Positions 36,332-46,140 of a stretch of 64,000 bases of DNA are shown one piece after another (position 1 is the stretch's first letter; every line of letters begins with the position of its first letter). The DNA lies in the NCBI GenBank assembly GCA_913055695.1, contig CAJXKF010000001.1:390354-454353 (forward strand). The letters are read 5' to 3'. The DNA is from an uncultured Methylophaga sp. (GTDB lineage: Bacteria; Pseudomonadota; Gammaproteobacteria; Nitrosococcales; Methylophagaceae). A model generated the notes under the pieces. The model was not told where the DNA came from. It ran no database searches and saw only the letters and a program-made list of their open reading frames with translations. The translations under genes were made by a program, and so were the position numbers.

Positions 36332-37067
36332 CAGAATCATCCTGCAGTTGTTCTGAGGTGCGACCAAATCGTCGCTCTCGGCATGAAAATGAATCAATCG
36401 CTTTATTGAGCTGACCCGAATCAAATTCAGGCCATAACACATCGGTGAAATAAAACTCGGTATAGGCCATCTGCCATAACAGAAAATTACTGACACGCTG
36501 CTCACCGCCGGTGCGGATGAACAAATCCGGCTCCGGCAACGCAGCTGTAGTTAAATGATTGTTAATCATTTCTTCTGAAATATCCTCGGCAGCAAGTTCA
36601 CCACGTGCTACCTGCTCAGCCAGTTGTCTCACAGATTGGGTAATATCCCAGCGGCCGCCGTAGTTGGCAGCAATGTTGAGGATGAGGCCGGTATTGTGTT
36701 GCGTGAGTTCGTGCGCCTGTTTTATCTGCTTTTGCAGCGAAGCTGAAAAGCCGCTGATGTCGCCGACAATCTGCAGCTTGATATTATTATCGTGAAGTTT
36801 TTTTACCTGATTGTTCAATGCGTGGCTGAACAATTCCATCAGCAAGGAAACTTCTTTGCCCGGACGGCGCCAGTTTTCGCTGCTGAAAGCAAACAGACTC
36901 AGTACTTCTACGCCCAACTGGGCACAGCGCTTAACAATGCCTTCAACCGCTTTGACACCTGCGCGGTGGCCCATAAAACGCGGTTGCAGACGTTGTTTGG
37001 CCCAGCGGCCGTTGCCATCCATGATGATGGCGATATGTTTGGGAATTTTGCGGTTTTGATCACTCAT
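36324..37067 (-). CDS. uppS: Undecaprenyl diphosphate synthase UppS
   Basis: UppS is the cis-prenyltransferase that makes the C55 carrier for peptidoglycan and O-antigen. The family signature is intact: IAIIMDGNGRWAKQR with the catalytic Asp near residue 18, HRAGVKAVEG, FAFSSENWRRP, and the late RTGGEQRVSNFLLWQMAYTEFYF. Length 247 residues. The carrier it produces would be used by the sugar-phosphate transferase at 60397. It is followed by cdsA with overlapping codons. Confidence 0.96.
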   Translation of the reverse strand: MSDQNRKIPKHIAIIMDGNGRWAKQRLQPRFMGHRAGVKAVEGIVKRCAQLGVEVLSLFAFSSENWRRPGKEVSLLMELFSHALNNQVKKLHDNNIKLQIVGDISGFSASLQKQIKQAHELTQHNTGLILNIAANYGGRWDITQSVRQLAEQVARGELAAEDISEEMINNHLTTAALPEPDLFIRTGGEQRVSNFLLWQMAYTEFYFTDVLWPEFDSGQLNKAIDSFSCRERRFGRTSEQLQDDSDA

Positions 37068-37101
37068 GCGAGTGTGATGAAAATGAAGTGTAACCAGACG
37101 G

Positions 37102-37659
37102 TTACACTTCCATCAGATCCGATTCTTTATCTGACAGGATATGGTCGATGTCCTTGATAGTAGCGTCAGTCAGCTTCTGAATTTCTTCTTCCGCACCGCG
37201 CTGTTCATCTTCAGAGATTTCTTTTTCTTTCAGCAGGTCCTTCAAGGTGCTGTTCGCATCACGGCGGATATTACGCACTGCCACCCGGGCATTTTCCGCT
37301 TCCGCTTTGGCGACTTTGACCAGATCGCGACGACGCTCTTCTGTCAACGGCGGAATCGGAATACGGATGGTCATACCAGCGCTGTTAGGATTCACGCCCA
37401 GATCAGAATTCATAATTGCTTTTTCAATCACCGGCACCATGTCTTTTTCCCAAGGGGTCACAGACAGGGTCCGCGAATCTTCCACACCGACGTTAGCCAC
37501 TTGGTTCAGCGGCACATCAGAGCCGTAATACGGCACCTGCAGGTGATCCAGCAGGCTGGTGTGTGCCCGGCCGGCACGGATTTTAGCCATTTGCGAACTC
37601 AGCGCTGAGACGCTTTTTTTCATTCTGTCCGCGGCATCTTTTTTTATTTCTTCGATCAT
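37102..37659 (-). CDS. frr: Ribosome recycling factor Frr
   Basis: RRF splits post-termination ribosomes together with EF-G. The 185-residue length is exact for the family, and motifs such as [42 protein letters not shown] and [11 protein letters not shown] are visible. It lies eight bases downstream of pyrH, in the universal rpsB-tsf-pyrH-frr order. Confidence 0.97.
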   Translation of the reverse strand: MIEEIKKDAADRMKKSVSALSSQMAKIRAGRAHTSLLDHLQVPYYGSDVPLNQVANVGVEDSRTLSVTPWEKDMVPVIEKAIMNSDLGVNPNSAGMTIRIPIPPLTEERRRDLVKVAKAEAENARVAVRNIRRDANSTLKDLLKEKEISEDEQRGAEEEIQKLTDATIKDIDHILSDKESDLMEV

Positions 37660-37667
37660 GATCCGTC

Positions 37668-38393
<726 letters not shown>

Positions 38394-39272
38394 TTATTTA
38401 CCTCTGGCTTGAGCCATCACTTCTTCAGCAAAGTTATCTTCTGCTTTTTCGATACCTTCACCCACTTCGTAGAAAGCAAAACCTTCTACAGTGGCACCGG
38501 CCTGTTTGACCAGTTTTTCAACAGTCACATCCGGGTCTTTAACGAAAGGCTGACCCAGCAGGCTGATTTCGTTGACGAACTTCGCCATGCGGCCTTCGAT
38601 CATTTTCTCAATAATGTTGTCCGGCTTGCCGCTGTCTTTGGCCTGAGTCGCAACGATGTCACGCTCTTTGTCCAGCAGTTCCTGTGACAGATCGTCTGCA
38701 GAAACGGCTTGTGGACGGCTGGCCGCAACGTGCATCGCCAAGTCTCTTGCCAGTTCTTCGTCACCACCTTTGATGTTGACCATGGTACCAATGCGGTCGC
38801 CATGACGGTAGAAACCGATGATGCCATCTGTAGACATAGTGGTGAAACGACGTACCTGGATGTTTTCACCGATTTTAGCGACCAGCGCCTGACGTTTGCT
38901 TTCAACAGTCTCACCTGAATCCAGAGTCAGCTCTTTCAGCGCATCCAGATCAGCCGGTTGGGCGACCAGTGCTTTTTGTGCGACTTCGTTGACGAATGCG
39001 ACAAAATCGTCGGCTTTGGCGACGAAGTCAGTTTCTGAGTTAACTTCCAGCATGATCGCATTTTTGTTATCGCTGCTGACTTCGATGGCGATGATACCTT
39101 CAGCGGCCACGCGATCGGCTTTCTTGTCAGCTTTTGCCAGACCGGCTTTACGCATTTCTTCGATAGCCAGTTCGATATCGCCGTTTGCTTCAACCAGTGC
39201 TTTTTTGCACTCCATCATGCCTGAGCCGGTACGCTCACGCAGTTCTTTTACTAAAGCTGCAGTAATTGCCAT
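38394..39272 (-). CDS. tsf: Elongation factor Ts
   Basis: EF-Ts exchanges GDP for GTP on EF-Tu. The N-terminal UBA-like domain with [21 protein letters not shown] is typical, followed by the core SETDFVAK motif that contacts EF-Tu and a C-terminal dimerisation subdomain. The start at 39272 (MAITAAL) gives 292 residues; the track start three codons earlier is less likely. It lies about 110 bases after rpsB, with a GC hairpin between them. Confidence 0.97.
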   Translation of the reverse strand: MAITAALVKELRERTGSGMMECKKALVEANGDIELAIEEMRKAGLAKADKKADRVAAEGIIAIEVSSDNKNAIMLEVNSETDFVAKADDFVAFVNEVAQKALVAQPADLDALKELTLDSGETVESKRQALVAKIGENIQVRRFTTMSTDGIIGFYRHGDRIGTMVNIKGGDEELARDLAMHVAASRPQAVSADDLSQELLDKERDIVATQAKDSGKPDNIIEKMIEGRMAKFVNEISLLGQPFVKDPDVTVEKLVKQAGATVEGFAFYEVGEGIEKAEDNFAEEVMAQARGK

Positions 39273-39338
39273 TATTCTCACCCTTCAAATCAATTCGGTT
39301 TGTGCCGGTCTGATTATTCAGACCACACATACAACACA

Positions 39339-39360
39339 GGCCCGCCCTCACGGGCGAGCC
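39339..39360 (-). promoter_or_regulatory. GC-rich hairpin between rpsB and tsf
   Basis: On the minus-strand transcript, GGCTCGCCC and GGGCGGGCC pair over nine positions with one G-U wobble around a GUGA loop. No T-run follows. It may attenuate read-through from rpsB to tsf, or protect the rpsB message end. Confidence 0.5.
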
Positions 39361-39381
39361 TGCTGAGTCTCTTAGTAGAAA

Positions 39382-40134
39382 TTACTCGGCTGCTTTTTCA
39401 GCACTGTCTTCAGCAACTTCTACAAATTCTTCGTTCGCATCTGCGGTTGTCACAGAGGCACGACCTTCCAGGATGGCGTCGGCGATGTTCGCAGTGTAGA
39501 GGCGAATCGCACGCATGGAGTCGTCGTTACCTGGGATGACATAGTCGATGCCGTCAGGATCGCTGTTACTATCGACAACAGCAATCACAGGAATGCCCAG
39601 TTTCTTGGCTTCTTTGATTGCAATGCTTTCATGCTCAACGTCGATAACAAACATCGCGTCTGGCAGGCCGCCCATTTTGCGGATACCGCCGATGCTTTTT
39701 TCCAGTTTTTCCTGTTCGCGGGTCAGATCCAGCACTTCTTTCTTTTTCAGACCTTCAGTTCTGCCTGACTCGATCATTTCCTGGATGCTCTCCAGACGTT
39801 TGATTGATGCACGAACGGTCTGGAAGTTGGTCAGCATACCGCCCAACCAGCGACGGTTAACGAAAGGCATACCGGCGCGTTCTGCGTCTTCACGAATCGC
39901 ATCCTGAGCGGCACGTTTGGTGCCTACGAACAGGATTTTGCCTTTTTTGGAAGCCAGTTTGCTGACGTAGTTCAACGCATCGTTGAACATTGGCAGGCTT
40001 TGTTCCAGGTTAATGATATGAATGTTGTTACGCTTACCAAAAATGAAAGGACCCATTTTTGGATTCCAGTAGCGGGTCTGGTGACCGAAATGTACGCCTG
40101 CTTCGAGCATTTGGCGCATTGTAGTTTTAGCCAT
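39382..40134 (-). CDS. rpsB: 30S ribosomal protein S2
   Basis: S2 binds the back of the 30S head-body junction and is needed for S1 recruitment. The start [27 protein letters not shown] is highly conserved, as are [12 protein letters not shown] and [25 protein letters not shown]. Length 250 residues, with an acidic C-terminal tail. It is the first gene of rpsB-tsf-pyrH-frr and is preceded by a structured leader and a promoter with a GC-rich discriminator. Confidence 0.98.
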   Translation of the reverse strand: MAKTTMRQMLEAGVHFGHQTRYWNPKMGPFIFGKRNNIHIINLEQSLPMFNDALNYVSKLASKKGKILFVGTKRAAQDAIREDAERAGMPFVNRRWLGGMLTNFQTVRASIKRLESIQEMIESGRTEGLKKKEVLDLTREQEKLEKSIGGIRKMGGLPDAMFVIDVEHESIAIKEAKKLGIPVIAVVDSNSDPDGIDYVIPGNDDSMRAIRLYTANIADAILEGRASVTTADANEEFVEVAEDSAEKAAE

Positions 40135-40152
40135 GATTATACCTTTAGAGTA

Positions 40153-40220
40153 TGGGGTTTAGCCTCCATGTACCCCAGTTGTCGACTGTTCGAGTCTTAT
40201 CGACAGCACCCCGACAACTG
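40153..40220 (-). promoter_or_regulatory. Structured 5' leader of rpsB, probable S2 autoregulatory element
   Basis: The minus-strand leader can form a 9-base stem from CAGTTGTCG (40220-40212) and CGACAACTG (40184-40176) with an inner imperfect CTGTCGA/TCGAACAG helix. Immediately downstream TGGGGT (40177-40172) pairs with ACCCCA (40158-40153), close to the rpsB start. A second GGGGT (40212-40208), at the foot of the first stem, could pair with the same ACCCC, so two folds may compete. S2 is known to repress its own operon in gammaproteobacteria through the leader; assignment here is by position and structure. Confidence 0.6.
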
Positions 40221-40280
40221 TGTCGGCACATGTGTGATTTTGCCTCGACCCGCTCCGAATAAGAGCAGCATCGGGCGCGC

Positions 40281-40310
40281 ATATTATTCCACAAATAGGA
40301 TGCAAAACAA
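40281..40310 (-). promoter_or_regulatory. Candidate rpsB promoter
   Basis: TTGTTT and TAATAT with an 18-base spacer lie on the minus strand upstream of the leader. GCGCGCCC follows directly after the -10 box. Such GC-rich discriminators are typical of stringently controlled ribosomal promoters. Confidence 0.5.
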
Positions 40311-40418
40311 AGCCAAATCGTCTGCCGGCCCGATTTGCCAAAGCATCACTGGTGACAAGGCGGGATTTCCGGCAAACTATGAACTTGGTTTACTACATTA
40401 CTTAACTGGGAATTGTAC

Positions 40419-41189
40419 ATGGCAGTCAGTATTAAAACTGCAGACGAAATCGAAAAAATGCGCATTGCCGGCAAGCTTGCCGCAGATGTATTAATGATGA
40501 TCACACCGCACGTCAAGGCCGGTATCACCACTGACGAGCTCAATCAGATCTGTCACGACTACATCGTCAATGAGCAAAAAGCGATTCCGGCACCACTCAA
40601 CTATCATGGTTTTCCCAAGTCGGTCTGTACCTCCGTCAATCATGTCATCTGCCACGGCATTCCCGGCGACAAGAAACTGAAAGATGGTGACATCATTAAT
40701 ATCGATGTCACCGTCATCAAAGACGGCTACCACGGCGATACCAGCAAAATGTTTCATGTCGGCAAGACATCAATCCTGGCTGAGCGCCTGTGCCGGGTTG
40801 CACGCGAATCAATGCTGATTGGCATTGATATGGTCAAACCCGGCGTGCGTCTCGGTGATATCGGTCACGCCATTCAGCAACATGCTGAAAAAGAAAACTT
40901 CTCCGTGGTGCGAGAATACTGTGGTCATGGCATCGGTACTGTTTTCCATGAAGAGCCTCAGGTACTGCACTATGGCACGCCCGGCACCGGCATGGAACTC
41001 AAACCCGGCATGACGTTCACAATAGAACCCATGATTAACGCAGGCAAACGGCACGTCAGACAGTTACCGGATGGGTGGACTGTGGTCACCAAGGACCGCT
41101 CGCTGTCAGCCCAGTGGGAGCACACTATTCTGGTCACTGACAATGGCCACGAAGTTTTAACCCAACGCGATGAGGAGGACGATCTCTGA
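40419..41189 (+). CDS. map: Type I methionine aminopeptidase
   Basis: MetAP removes the initiator methionine from nascent proteins. The pita-bread fold metal ligands are visible: ICHGIPGD, NIDVTVIKDGYHGDTSKMF (two Asp), GHGIGTVFHEEPQVLHYG (His), TIEPMINAG (Glu) and WEHTILVTDNGHEVLT (Glu). The start at 40419 (MAVSIKTADEIEKM) gives 256 residues. It is divergent from rpsB, a very common arrangement, and is followed by glnD. Confidence 0.96.
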   Translation: MAVSIKTADEIEKMRIAGKLAADVLMMITPHVKAGITTDELNQICHDYIVNEQKAIPAPLNYHGFPKSVCTSVNHVICHGIPGDKKLKDGDIINIDVTVIKDGYHGDTSKMFHVGKTSILAERLCRVARESMLIGIDMVKPGVRLGDIGHAIQQHAEKENFSVVREYCGHGIGTVFHEEPQVLHYGTPGTGMELKPGMTFTIEPMINAGKRHVRQLPDGWTVVTKDRSLSAQWEHTILVTDNGHEVLTQRDEEDDL

Positions 41190-41248
41190 TTCAGGATGAG
41201 CCACTATCACAGCAATCCACTTCTATCTGGGAAGTGGGAAATCTTGTT

Positions 41249-43822
41249 ATGCCTTTTGATGCCGAGCTCAATAGTGAATTTTGCCGGCATGCGCTGAAAC
41301 AGAGTCAACAATATCTAAAACAACAATTTAAACAGGGTGTGCCAGTTGCAGAGCTTGTCTATCAACGGGCTGCTTTTGTCGATGAAATCCTGCAGCAAAT
41401 CTGGCAGCAGTTTATCGATGACAACACACCGGTCAGTCTGATTGCTGTCGGTGGTTATGGCCGCGGGGAATTGCATCCCTATTCCGATGTGGATCTGCTG
41501 ATCCTGCTGGATGAATCAGTATCTGCTGAACCGCCGAGATCTTTATCCGACTTCTTAACCCAGCTTTGGGATATCGGCCTTGAAATCGGCCATAGCGTCC
41601 GGACCATTCAGGAATGCCGGCAACAGGCCGAAGAAGACATCACCATTGCCACCAACTTATTGGAAGCGCGCTTCCTCTGCGGTGATGAAAAGCTGTTTGA
41701 ATCACTGGAACAACTCACCGTCGACAATAAAACCTGGGATACCCGCCGCTTTTTTGAACTGAAACGCCAGGAGCAGTTCGATCGTCACCAGAAATACAAC
41801 GATTCTGCCAATAATCTCGAACCCAATCTCAAGGAATCGCCGGGCGGTCTGCGTGACATTCAGGTGGTGACCTGGGTTGCCCAGCAGCACTTTGATGTTC
41901 GCAACCTGGAAGGTTTGAGACAAAAAGGCTTTCTCGCCAACAGCGAGTTCGAAACGCTGCATAAAGCGCAGCAATTTCTCTGGACTATCCGCTTCGCCCT
42001 CCACCAGCTGGCCGGTCGTAAGCAGGAAAAGCTGATGATTGACCATCAGCGGGAACTCGCCAAACAACTGGGTTACGTCGATAGTGAGTCGCGCCTCGCG
42101 GTCGAGCAGTTTATGAAGGACTACTACCGCTGCGCCCGTTCGGTGAGCCAGATGAACAGTCTGCTTTTGCAACTGTTTGAAGAAACCATCATCCTCGCCG
42201 ATGAGCCGCGGGATATCAAAATCATCAACCGCCGCTTCCAGTCGCATAATGGTTATCTGGAAACCATCAATCCGGGCATTTTTGCCTATTACCCCTACGC
42301 GATGCTGGAAGTCTTCCTGGTGCTGGAACAGAATCCGCAACTCAAAGGCGTGCGGGCTTCAACCATTCGCCAGATCCATGCGCATTTGCATCTGATTGAC
42401 GATAAATTCCGGGCGGATCTGCGTAACCGTACCCTGTTTATGGAGATCATCCGCCAGCCCAAAGGCGTGACCCATGAATTCCGGCGGATGAACGAGCTGG
42501 ATGTGCTCGGCGCTTACCTGCCTGAATTCGGCCGTATCGTAGGCCAGATGCAGCATGATCTGTTTCATGCCTATACCGTCGATGAGCACACCCTGTTCCT
42601 GGTTCGTAATCTGCGTCGTTTCTCCTGTGAAGAATATCGCCATGAGTTTCCGCTGTGTTCGGAAGTCTTCAACCAGTTGCCCAAACCGGAACTGCTCTAC
42701 ATCGCCGGCATTTACCATGATATTGCCAAGGGACGTGGTGGTGATCACAGTGTGCTCGGTGTTGTTGATGCCAAAGCTTTCTGCCAACGCCATAGTCTGA
42801 GCAACTACGACACCGATTTGATCTGCTTTTTGATCCGTCATCATCTGGCGATGTCCTCTACCGCCCAGAAGAGCGATCTGGAAGATCCGGATGTCATCAA
42901 AAAATTCGCTGAACTGGTGCAGACCACCGATCGGCTCAATTACCTGTATCTGCTCACTGTCGCCGATATTCGTGCCACCAATAATAATCTCTGGAACGGC
43001 TGGCGTGATTCACTGCTGAAGCAGCTTTATCACAGCACGCGGCAGTGGATTGAGCACACCGAGGCACAGGCCAAGAGCACCCGTGAGAAAAGCTATAAGA
43101 AATACCAGGAAGCGATGCACCTGCTGGAACAGCGAGGCCACCAGCAACAAGATATCAACCTGCTCTGGCAGGGCTATGATCTCGAATACTTCCTGCGTCA
43201 TTCCGTTGATGAATTAATCTGGCAGACCGAGGAAAGACTGGATCATGCCGGTGAAGATCCCTTGATAGCGCTACGCACACACAACGAACAGCAGACCCTG
43301 GAAATCTTTGTGGTCACCAAAGACCGGCCCGGGATTTTTGCCGCCATCACCTCGGCACTGGAGCAATGTCAGCTCAACGTACTGGATGCCAAAATCAATG
43401 TCACTAGTGAGTCTGACGCCCTGAACACCTTTATCGTCAATGGCGATACGCTGGAATCCCGTGAGATTATCAAGGCCTTACAGAAACAATTGGCTAATAC
43501 CGGCGATATCAAAGCTTATTGCCCGGTCATTACGCCGCGCACGATGAAGCTGTTCAAAACCCAGCCCAATATCGAATTTGAAACCAATCCGCAGCAAAAC
43601 CACACGGTGATGTCGCTTTATACCCATGACCGCCCGGGTCTGGTTTCTGCTGTCGCACAGGTATTTCTGGCCTGTAACATTCAATTGATTAACGCCAAGA
43701 TCAACACGCTTGGCGATCAGGTGGAAGACGTCTTTTTCATTACCACCCAGCAAGATGGTGCGCTGAGCGAGGAAGAAGAAGACGAGCTCAAGTCGCGCCT
43801 GGTCGAAAGTCTGTCCCATTAA
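41249..43822 (+). CDS. glnD: Bifunctional PII uridylyltransferase/uridylyl-removing enzyme GlnD
   Basis: GlnD senses glutamine and adds or removes UMP on PII proteins (GlnB/GlnK), which in turn control NtrB/NtrC and glutamine synthetase. The nucleotidyltransferase motif GGYGRGELHPYSDVDLL lies near residue 70, the HD hydrolase motif is in YHDIAKGRGGDHS, and two C-terminal ACT domains begin VVTKDRPGIFAAI and LYTHDRPGLVSAV. The start is uncertain: ATG 41249 has GGGAA upstream, GTG 41234 is the track choice, and the open frame extends further upstream. The amtB promoter described above would be a downstream target of this sensor. Confidence 0.95.
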   Translation: MPFDAELNSEFCRHALKQSQQYLKQQFKQGVPVAELVYQRAAFVDEILQQIWQQFIDDNTPVSLIAVGGYGRGELHPYSDVDLLILLDESVSAEPPRSLSDFLTQLWDIGLEIGHSVRTIQECRQQAEEDITIATNLLEARFLCGDEKLFESLEQLTVDNKTWDTRRFFELKRQEQFDRHQKYNDSANNLEPNLKESPGGLRDIQVVTWVAQQHFDVRNLEGLRQKGFLANSEFETLHKAQQFLWTIRFALHQLAGRKQEKLMIDHQRELAKQLGYVDSESRLAVEQFMKDYYRCARSVSQMNSLLLQLFEETIILADEPRDIKIINRRFQSHNGYLETINPGIFAYYPYAMLEVFLVLEQNPQLKGVRASTIRQIHAHLHLIDDKFRADLRNRTLFMEIIRQPKGVTHEFRRMNELDVLGAYLPEFGRIVGQMQHDLFHAYTVDEHTLFLVRNLRRFSCEEYRHEFPLCSEVFNQLPKPELLYIAGIYHDIAKGRGGDHSVLGVVDAKAFCQRHSLSNYDTDLICFLIRHHLAMSSTAQKSDLEDPDVIKKFAELVQTTDRLNYLYLLTVADIRATNNNLWNGWRDSLLKQLYHSTRQWIEHTEAQAKSTREKSYKKYQEAMHLLEQRGHQQQDINLLWQGYDLEYFLRHSVDELIWQTEERLDHAGEDPLIALRTHNEQQTLEIFVVTKDRPGIFAAITSALEQCQLNVLDAKINVTSESDALNTFIVNGDTLESREIIKALQKQLANTGDIKAYCPVITPRTMKLFKTQPNIEFETNPQQNHTVMSLYTHDRPGLVSAVAQVFLACNIQLINAKINTLGDQVEDVFFITTQQDGALSEEEEDELKSRLVESLSH

Positions 43823-43859
43823 AAAAGCAGCATGACTGAAAATCAGTCATGCTGCTTTT
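43822..43859. terminator. Bidirectional terminator after glnD
   Basis: AGCAGCATGACTGA-aaa-TCAGTCATGCTGCT is a perfect 14-base stem flanked by A-run and T-run. It can end glnD on the plus strand and comEA on the minus strand. Confidence 0.92.
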
Positions 43860-43873
43860 CATAACTTCAGCTT

Positions 43874-44140
43874 TTATTCTGAGACGGTTACATCATCAGA
43901 CAGGCTCTGCATTTTCTTCTCACCAATCCCTTTGACGCTCTTGAGTTCCTCTACACTGTCAAAGCCGCCATTGGCTTCTCGATATTCAATAATCGCAGAA
44001 GCGGTTGCCGGACCGACACCATCAAGCATTTGAAGCTGTTCAGCACTGGCATCATTCAGGTTGATTTTATCGGCTGCGAAAGCTGAGCCCAGAAACAGAA
44101 ATAATGCTGCGAACGCAGCGATAAGAGTTTGCTTAAACAT
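43874..44140 (-). CDS. ComEA-like helix-hairpin-helix protein, exported
   Basis: An 88-residue protein with a signal peptide (AAFAALFLFLGSAFA) and a ComEA-type double helix-hairpin-helix: INLNDASAEQLQMLDGVGPATASAIIEYREANGGFDSVEELKSVKGIGEKKMQSL. In competent bacteria ComEA binds incoming DNA in the periplasm. This short signal-plus-HhH form is widespread in gammaproteobacteria, including strains not shown to be competent, so a role in DNA uptake is possible but unproven. It stands alone after a terminator shared with glnD. Confidence 0.88.
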   Translation of the reverse strand: MFKQTLIAAFAALFLFLGSAFAADKINLNDASAEQLQMLDGVGPATASAIIEYREANGGFDSVEELKSVKGIGEKKMQSLSDDVTVSE

Positions 44141-44458
44141 AATCTTTCCTTGTTGTTAGTCCATTAAATCACTCACCCTGAGTGACAAATCAAGCCTACT
44201 TTATCCGGTGAATATTTTGCAAGCCCAGCAGATCAAATTTAAACCTCCTCATATGCCAGGGCTGCCTATTGAGGGTAGAGTCAACACAAATAAGTCGCCA
44301 TTTCTATGTCATCCTGAGCATGCCGAAGGCTCTTTCTACAAGCTCAAAGGCTATTTCCAACCATGAAATACGTCAACGCAGCAGGCCCTGAGTACAATCA
44401 AAGGGGTCGATATGGCAAATAAAAGTTCCCTAAGTAATTACTGCGCTGGGACATCAAT
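44141..44458. other. Intergenic region with a possible degraded dispersed repeat
   Basis: About 318 bases between comEA and the toxin gene show no convincing gene. A segment at about 44308-44333 reads tgtcatcctgagcatgccgaaggctc, resembling the frequently dispersed intergenic word GTCATCCTGAGC...GAAGG found in many genomes. I cannot see a matching inverted arm. Confidence 0.3.
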
Positions 44459-44737
44459 TTATCGATACACATCTTCATGGCTACCAACATTGATTGGAAT
44501 AATACGCTCGTCATGGATAATGAGCTCCAATGTCAACCGATAGTCAAGATTGATTGAAACCGAATGCAATCCAGATAACCTTCCAGTCAGGGAATGCAAA
44601 CGTAGAGAGGGATGGAATGGATTCTGTTCCAGTAGTTTGAGTGTTTTTTCGTATTGAGATTTTAACTCGGGGTGTCGTTTTGCAAATCGCTTGGCTCGTT
44701 TGAGATAACTTTCCGTGAAAAGCAGCTGATATGCCAT
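44459..44737 (-). CDS. RelE/YafQ-type mRNA interferase toxin
   Basis: A 92-residue basic protein of the RelE/ParE/YafQ toxin fold: MAYQLLFTESYLKRAKRFAKRHPELKSQYEK, then NPFHPSLRLHSLTGRLSGLHSVSINLDYRL, ending INVGSHEDVYR. Such toxins cleave mRNA on the ribosome; the C-terminal H-x-x-V-Y motif is common in the RelE/StbE group. Its ATG shares one base with the antitoxin stop (TAATG), so the two are translationally coupled. Target specificity cannot be read from sequence. Confidence 0.85.
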   Translation of the reverse strand: MAYQLLFTESYLKRAKRFAKRHPELKSQYEKTLKLLEQNPFHPSLRLHSLTGRLSGLHSVSINLDYRLTLELIIHDERIIPINVGSHEDVYR

Positions 44738-44982
44738 TAATCAAACAATTCTTGAATATGTTCAGCGATGGATTGTGTTTTATAGGCTTTGTTCTCAATA
44801 TCCTGACGGCTCTCCCAAAGCGCAGCTTCTAACTCTGCTTCACGTAAATGTTGATATTCTTCAACGCGCATGACCACATATTTTTCCTTGCCACGGACAG
44901 TGATCATAGCTTCGCTATGTCCACGTAAAGCTTCCTCGATGGTGGATACGCCTTTGGTTTTGATATCGTTAGCTGCAATCAT
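44737..44982 (-). CDS. Phd/YefM-family antitoxin
   Basis: An 81-residue antitoxin. The N-terminal DNA-binding part (IAANDIKTKGVSTIEEALRGHSEAMITVRGKEKYVVMRVEEYQHL) has the Phd/YefM pattern in which the protein binds its own promoter. The C-terminal tail (AYKTQSIAEHIQELFD) is the likely toxin-neutralising segment. It precedes the toxin gene, the usual antitoxin-first order, and probably autoregulates the pair. No clear operator palindrome was found upstream. Confidence 0.86.
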   Translation of the reverse strand: MIAANDIKTKGVSTIEEALRGHSEAMITVRGKEKYVVMRVEEYQHLREAELEAALWESRQDIENKAYKTQSIAEHIQELFD

Positions 44983-45177
44983 GTAATCGCCCTCTTAACA
45001 GTACGATTAATAATACGCTTACTTGCACTTTATCGCAATTTGCTTTCACACCGACTCGGGATGGGACAAATAGGAATAAACTTACTCAAGAGCATTCTTT
45101 CTGTCATCTTGAACCTATTAATAGTCACACTGCTTATTCACCATTATTCTGAGGATGAAGAATCAGCATACCTCAGT

Positions 45178-46137
45178 TCACCCATAACGCTGCTCCATCA
45201 AATCGATCAGCAATGGAATCTCTTCCTCTTTCAGTAAATTAATACCTGCCGCTCCTTTGCGACCACCGCCTGTTTTAAAGCGCCCTGCAATCTCATCAGC
45301 ACCCTCAAGCTGACTCAAGGGTGCCCGAATACTGGCCAGATAATCACCGTCCCCTTTTTCAATCAGAATCGCATGGGCCCGGTCAGGATGCTCATTACTG
45401 AGTTTGTTGCTGAATACGCCGCTCACCCGCCTAGCCCATTTCTCAGCGGGAAGCCGCAGCGCAGCAACAGATTCAGTTTCATGAAAAAGTTTTTGCTTTC
45501 TGGCGGTGCTGATATCCTGAAGATAACCAACCTGCAAAGTCCCAAAGACGGCCTGATTCTGTTCTATGAAATCAAAAGGTGTCTTGTGTTTCACACACTC
45601 TTTGTAGAGTTCAGCGGGATGAAAAAACAAATCATCCAGGCTTGCGCCATAGCCATTGTAATTAAGATAAGTGCCCAGTTCCTGCAAAGCTGAGATTTCT
45701 TCACCATCCAGCCCCTGTTCCCTCGCCAACTTGTATGCCACCTTGCTTAAATTATCGCCGAAGGCCGCTGTGATAGCCCATAAACGAAACTGCCCAGTGA
45801 GGAATTTATCAACAATCAAAGCCGTGCAAATAGAAGGTGACATATCTATATGTGCTTCTAACGCCGGATGCTCGATAATTTCACCGGGATTATGATGATC
45901 GGCATAGAACACCTGAGCGCCGCAATCCAGCACACGGAGTAAATCAGAGTGATTTTTCTGCATGGAAATATCAAGTACGGTAAGCAAATCACCGGCTGAC
46001 GGCTTTACTCGTCTCAAAAGATTGATATCACGTTTGATGCCGGTTACCAGCTTTGATTCTCTGGTCTGAGCGAGCCTAAGCTGCACCAGTGAGCAGATAC
46101 CATCTGCATCGCCGTTGAAGACATCAATATTTGCCAT
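45178..46137 (-). CDS. DHH/DHHA1-family phosphoesterase
   Basis: A 319-residue DHH superfamily phosphoesterase. Motif I is DVFNGDADGICSLVQL, the DHH motif is FYADHHNPGEI (near residue 80), and the C-terminal DHHA1 domain ends FKTGGGRKGAAGINLL. Characterised DHH/DHHA1 relatives such as NrnA degrade nano-RNA and dephosphorylate pAp. The gene follows cysC by only three bases and so probably shares its transcript. Because sulfotransferases release PAP, a PAP phosphatase role would fit this context, but the sequence alone does not establish it. Other DHH substrates, including cyclic dinucleotides, remain possible. Confidence 0.75.
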   Translation of the reverse strand: MANIDVFNGDADGICSLVQLRLAQTRESKLVTGIKRDINLLRRVKPSAGDLLTVLDISMQKNHSDLLRVLDCGAQVFYADHHNPGEIIEHPALEAHIDMSPSICTALIVDKFLTGQFRLWAITAAFGDNLSKVAYKLAREQGLDGEEISALQELGTYLNYNGYGASLDDLFFHPAELYKECVKHKTPFDFIEQNQAVFGTLQVGYLQDISTARKQKLFHETESVAALRLPAEKWARRVSGVFSNKLSNEHPDRAHAILIEKGDGDYLASIRAPLSQLEGADEIAGRFKTGGGRKGAAGINLLKEEEIPLLIDLMEQRYG

Positions 46138-46140
46138 GAC

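Noticed and set aside
36332-36505. Long N-terminal extension of the cdsA frame
   Set aside because: It lies inside uppS and has no similarity to CdsA; the real start overlaps the uppS stop.
42359-42844. 161-residue minus ORF in glnD
   Set aside because: Shadow of the GlnD coding strand; GlnD domains are continuous here.
44459-44982. Toxin-antitoxin pair as part of an integron or prophage
   Set aside because: No integrase, attC-like site or phage gene is visible nearby.
45040-45237. 65-residue plus-strand ORF between antitoxin and DHH genes
   Set aside because: No clear ribosome binding site, low-complexity hydrophobic content, and it runs into the end of the DHH gene.
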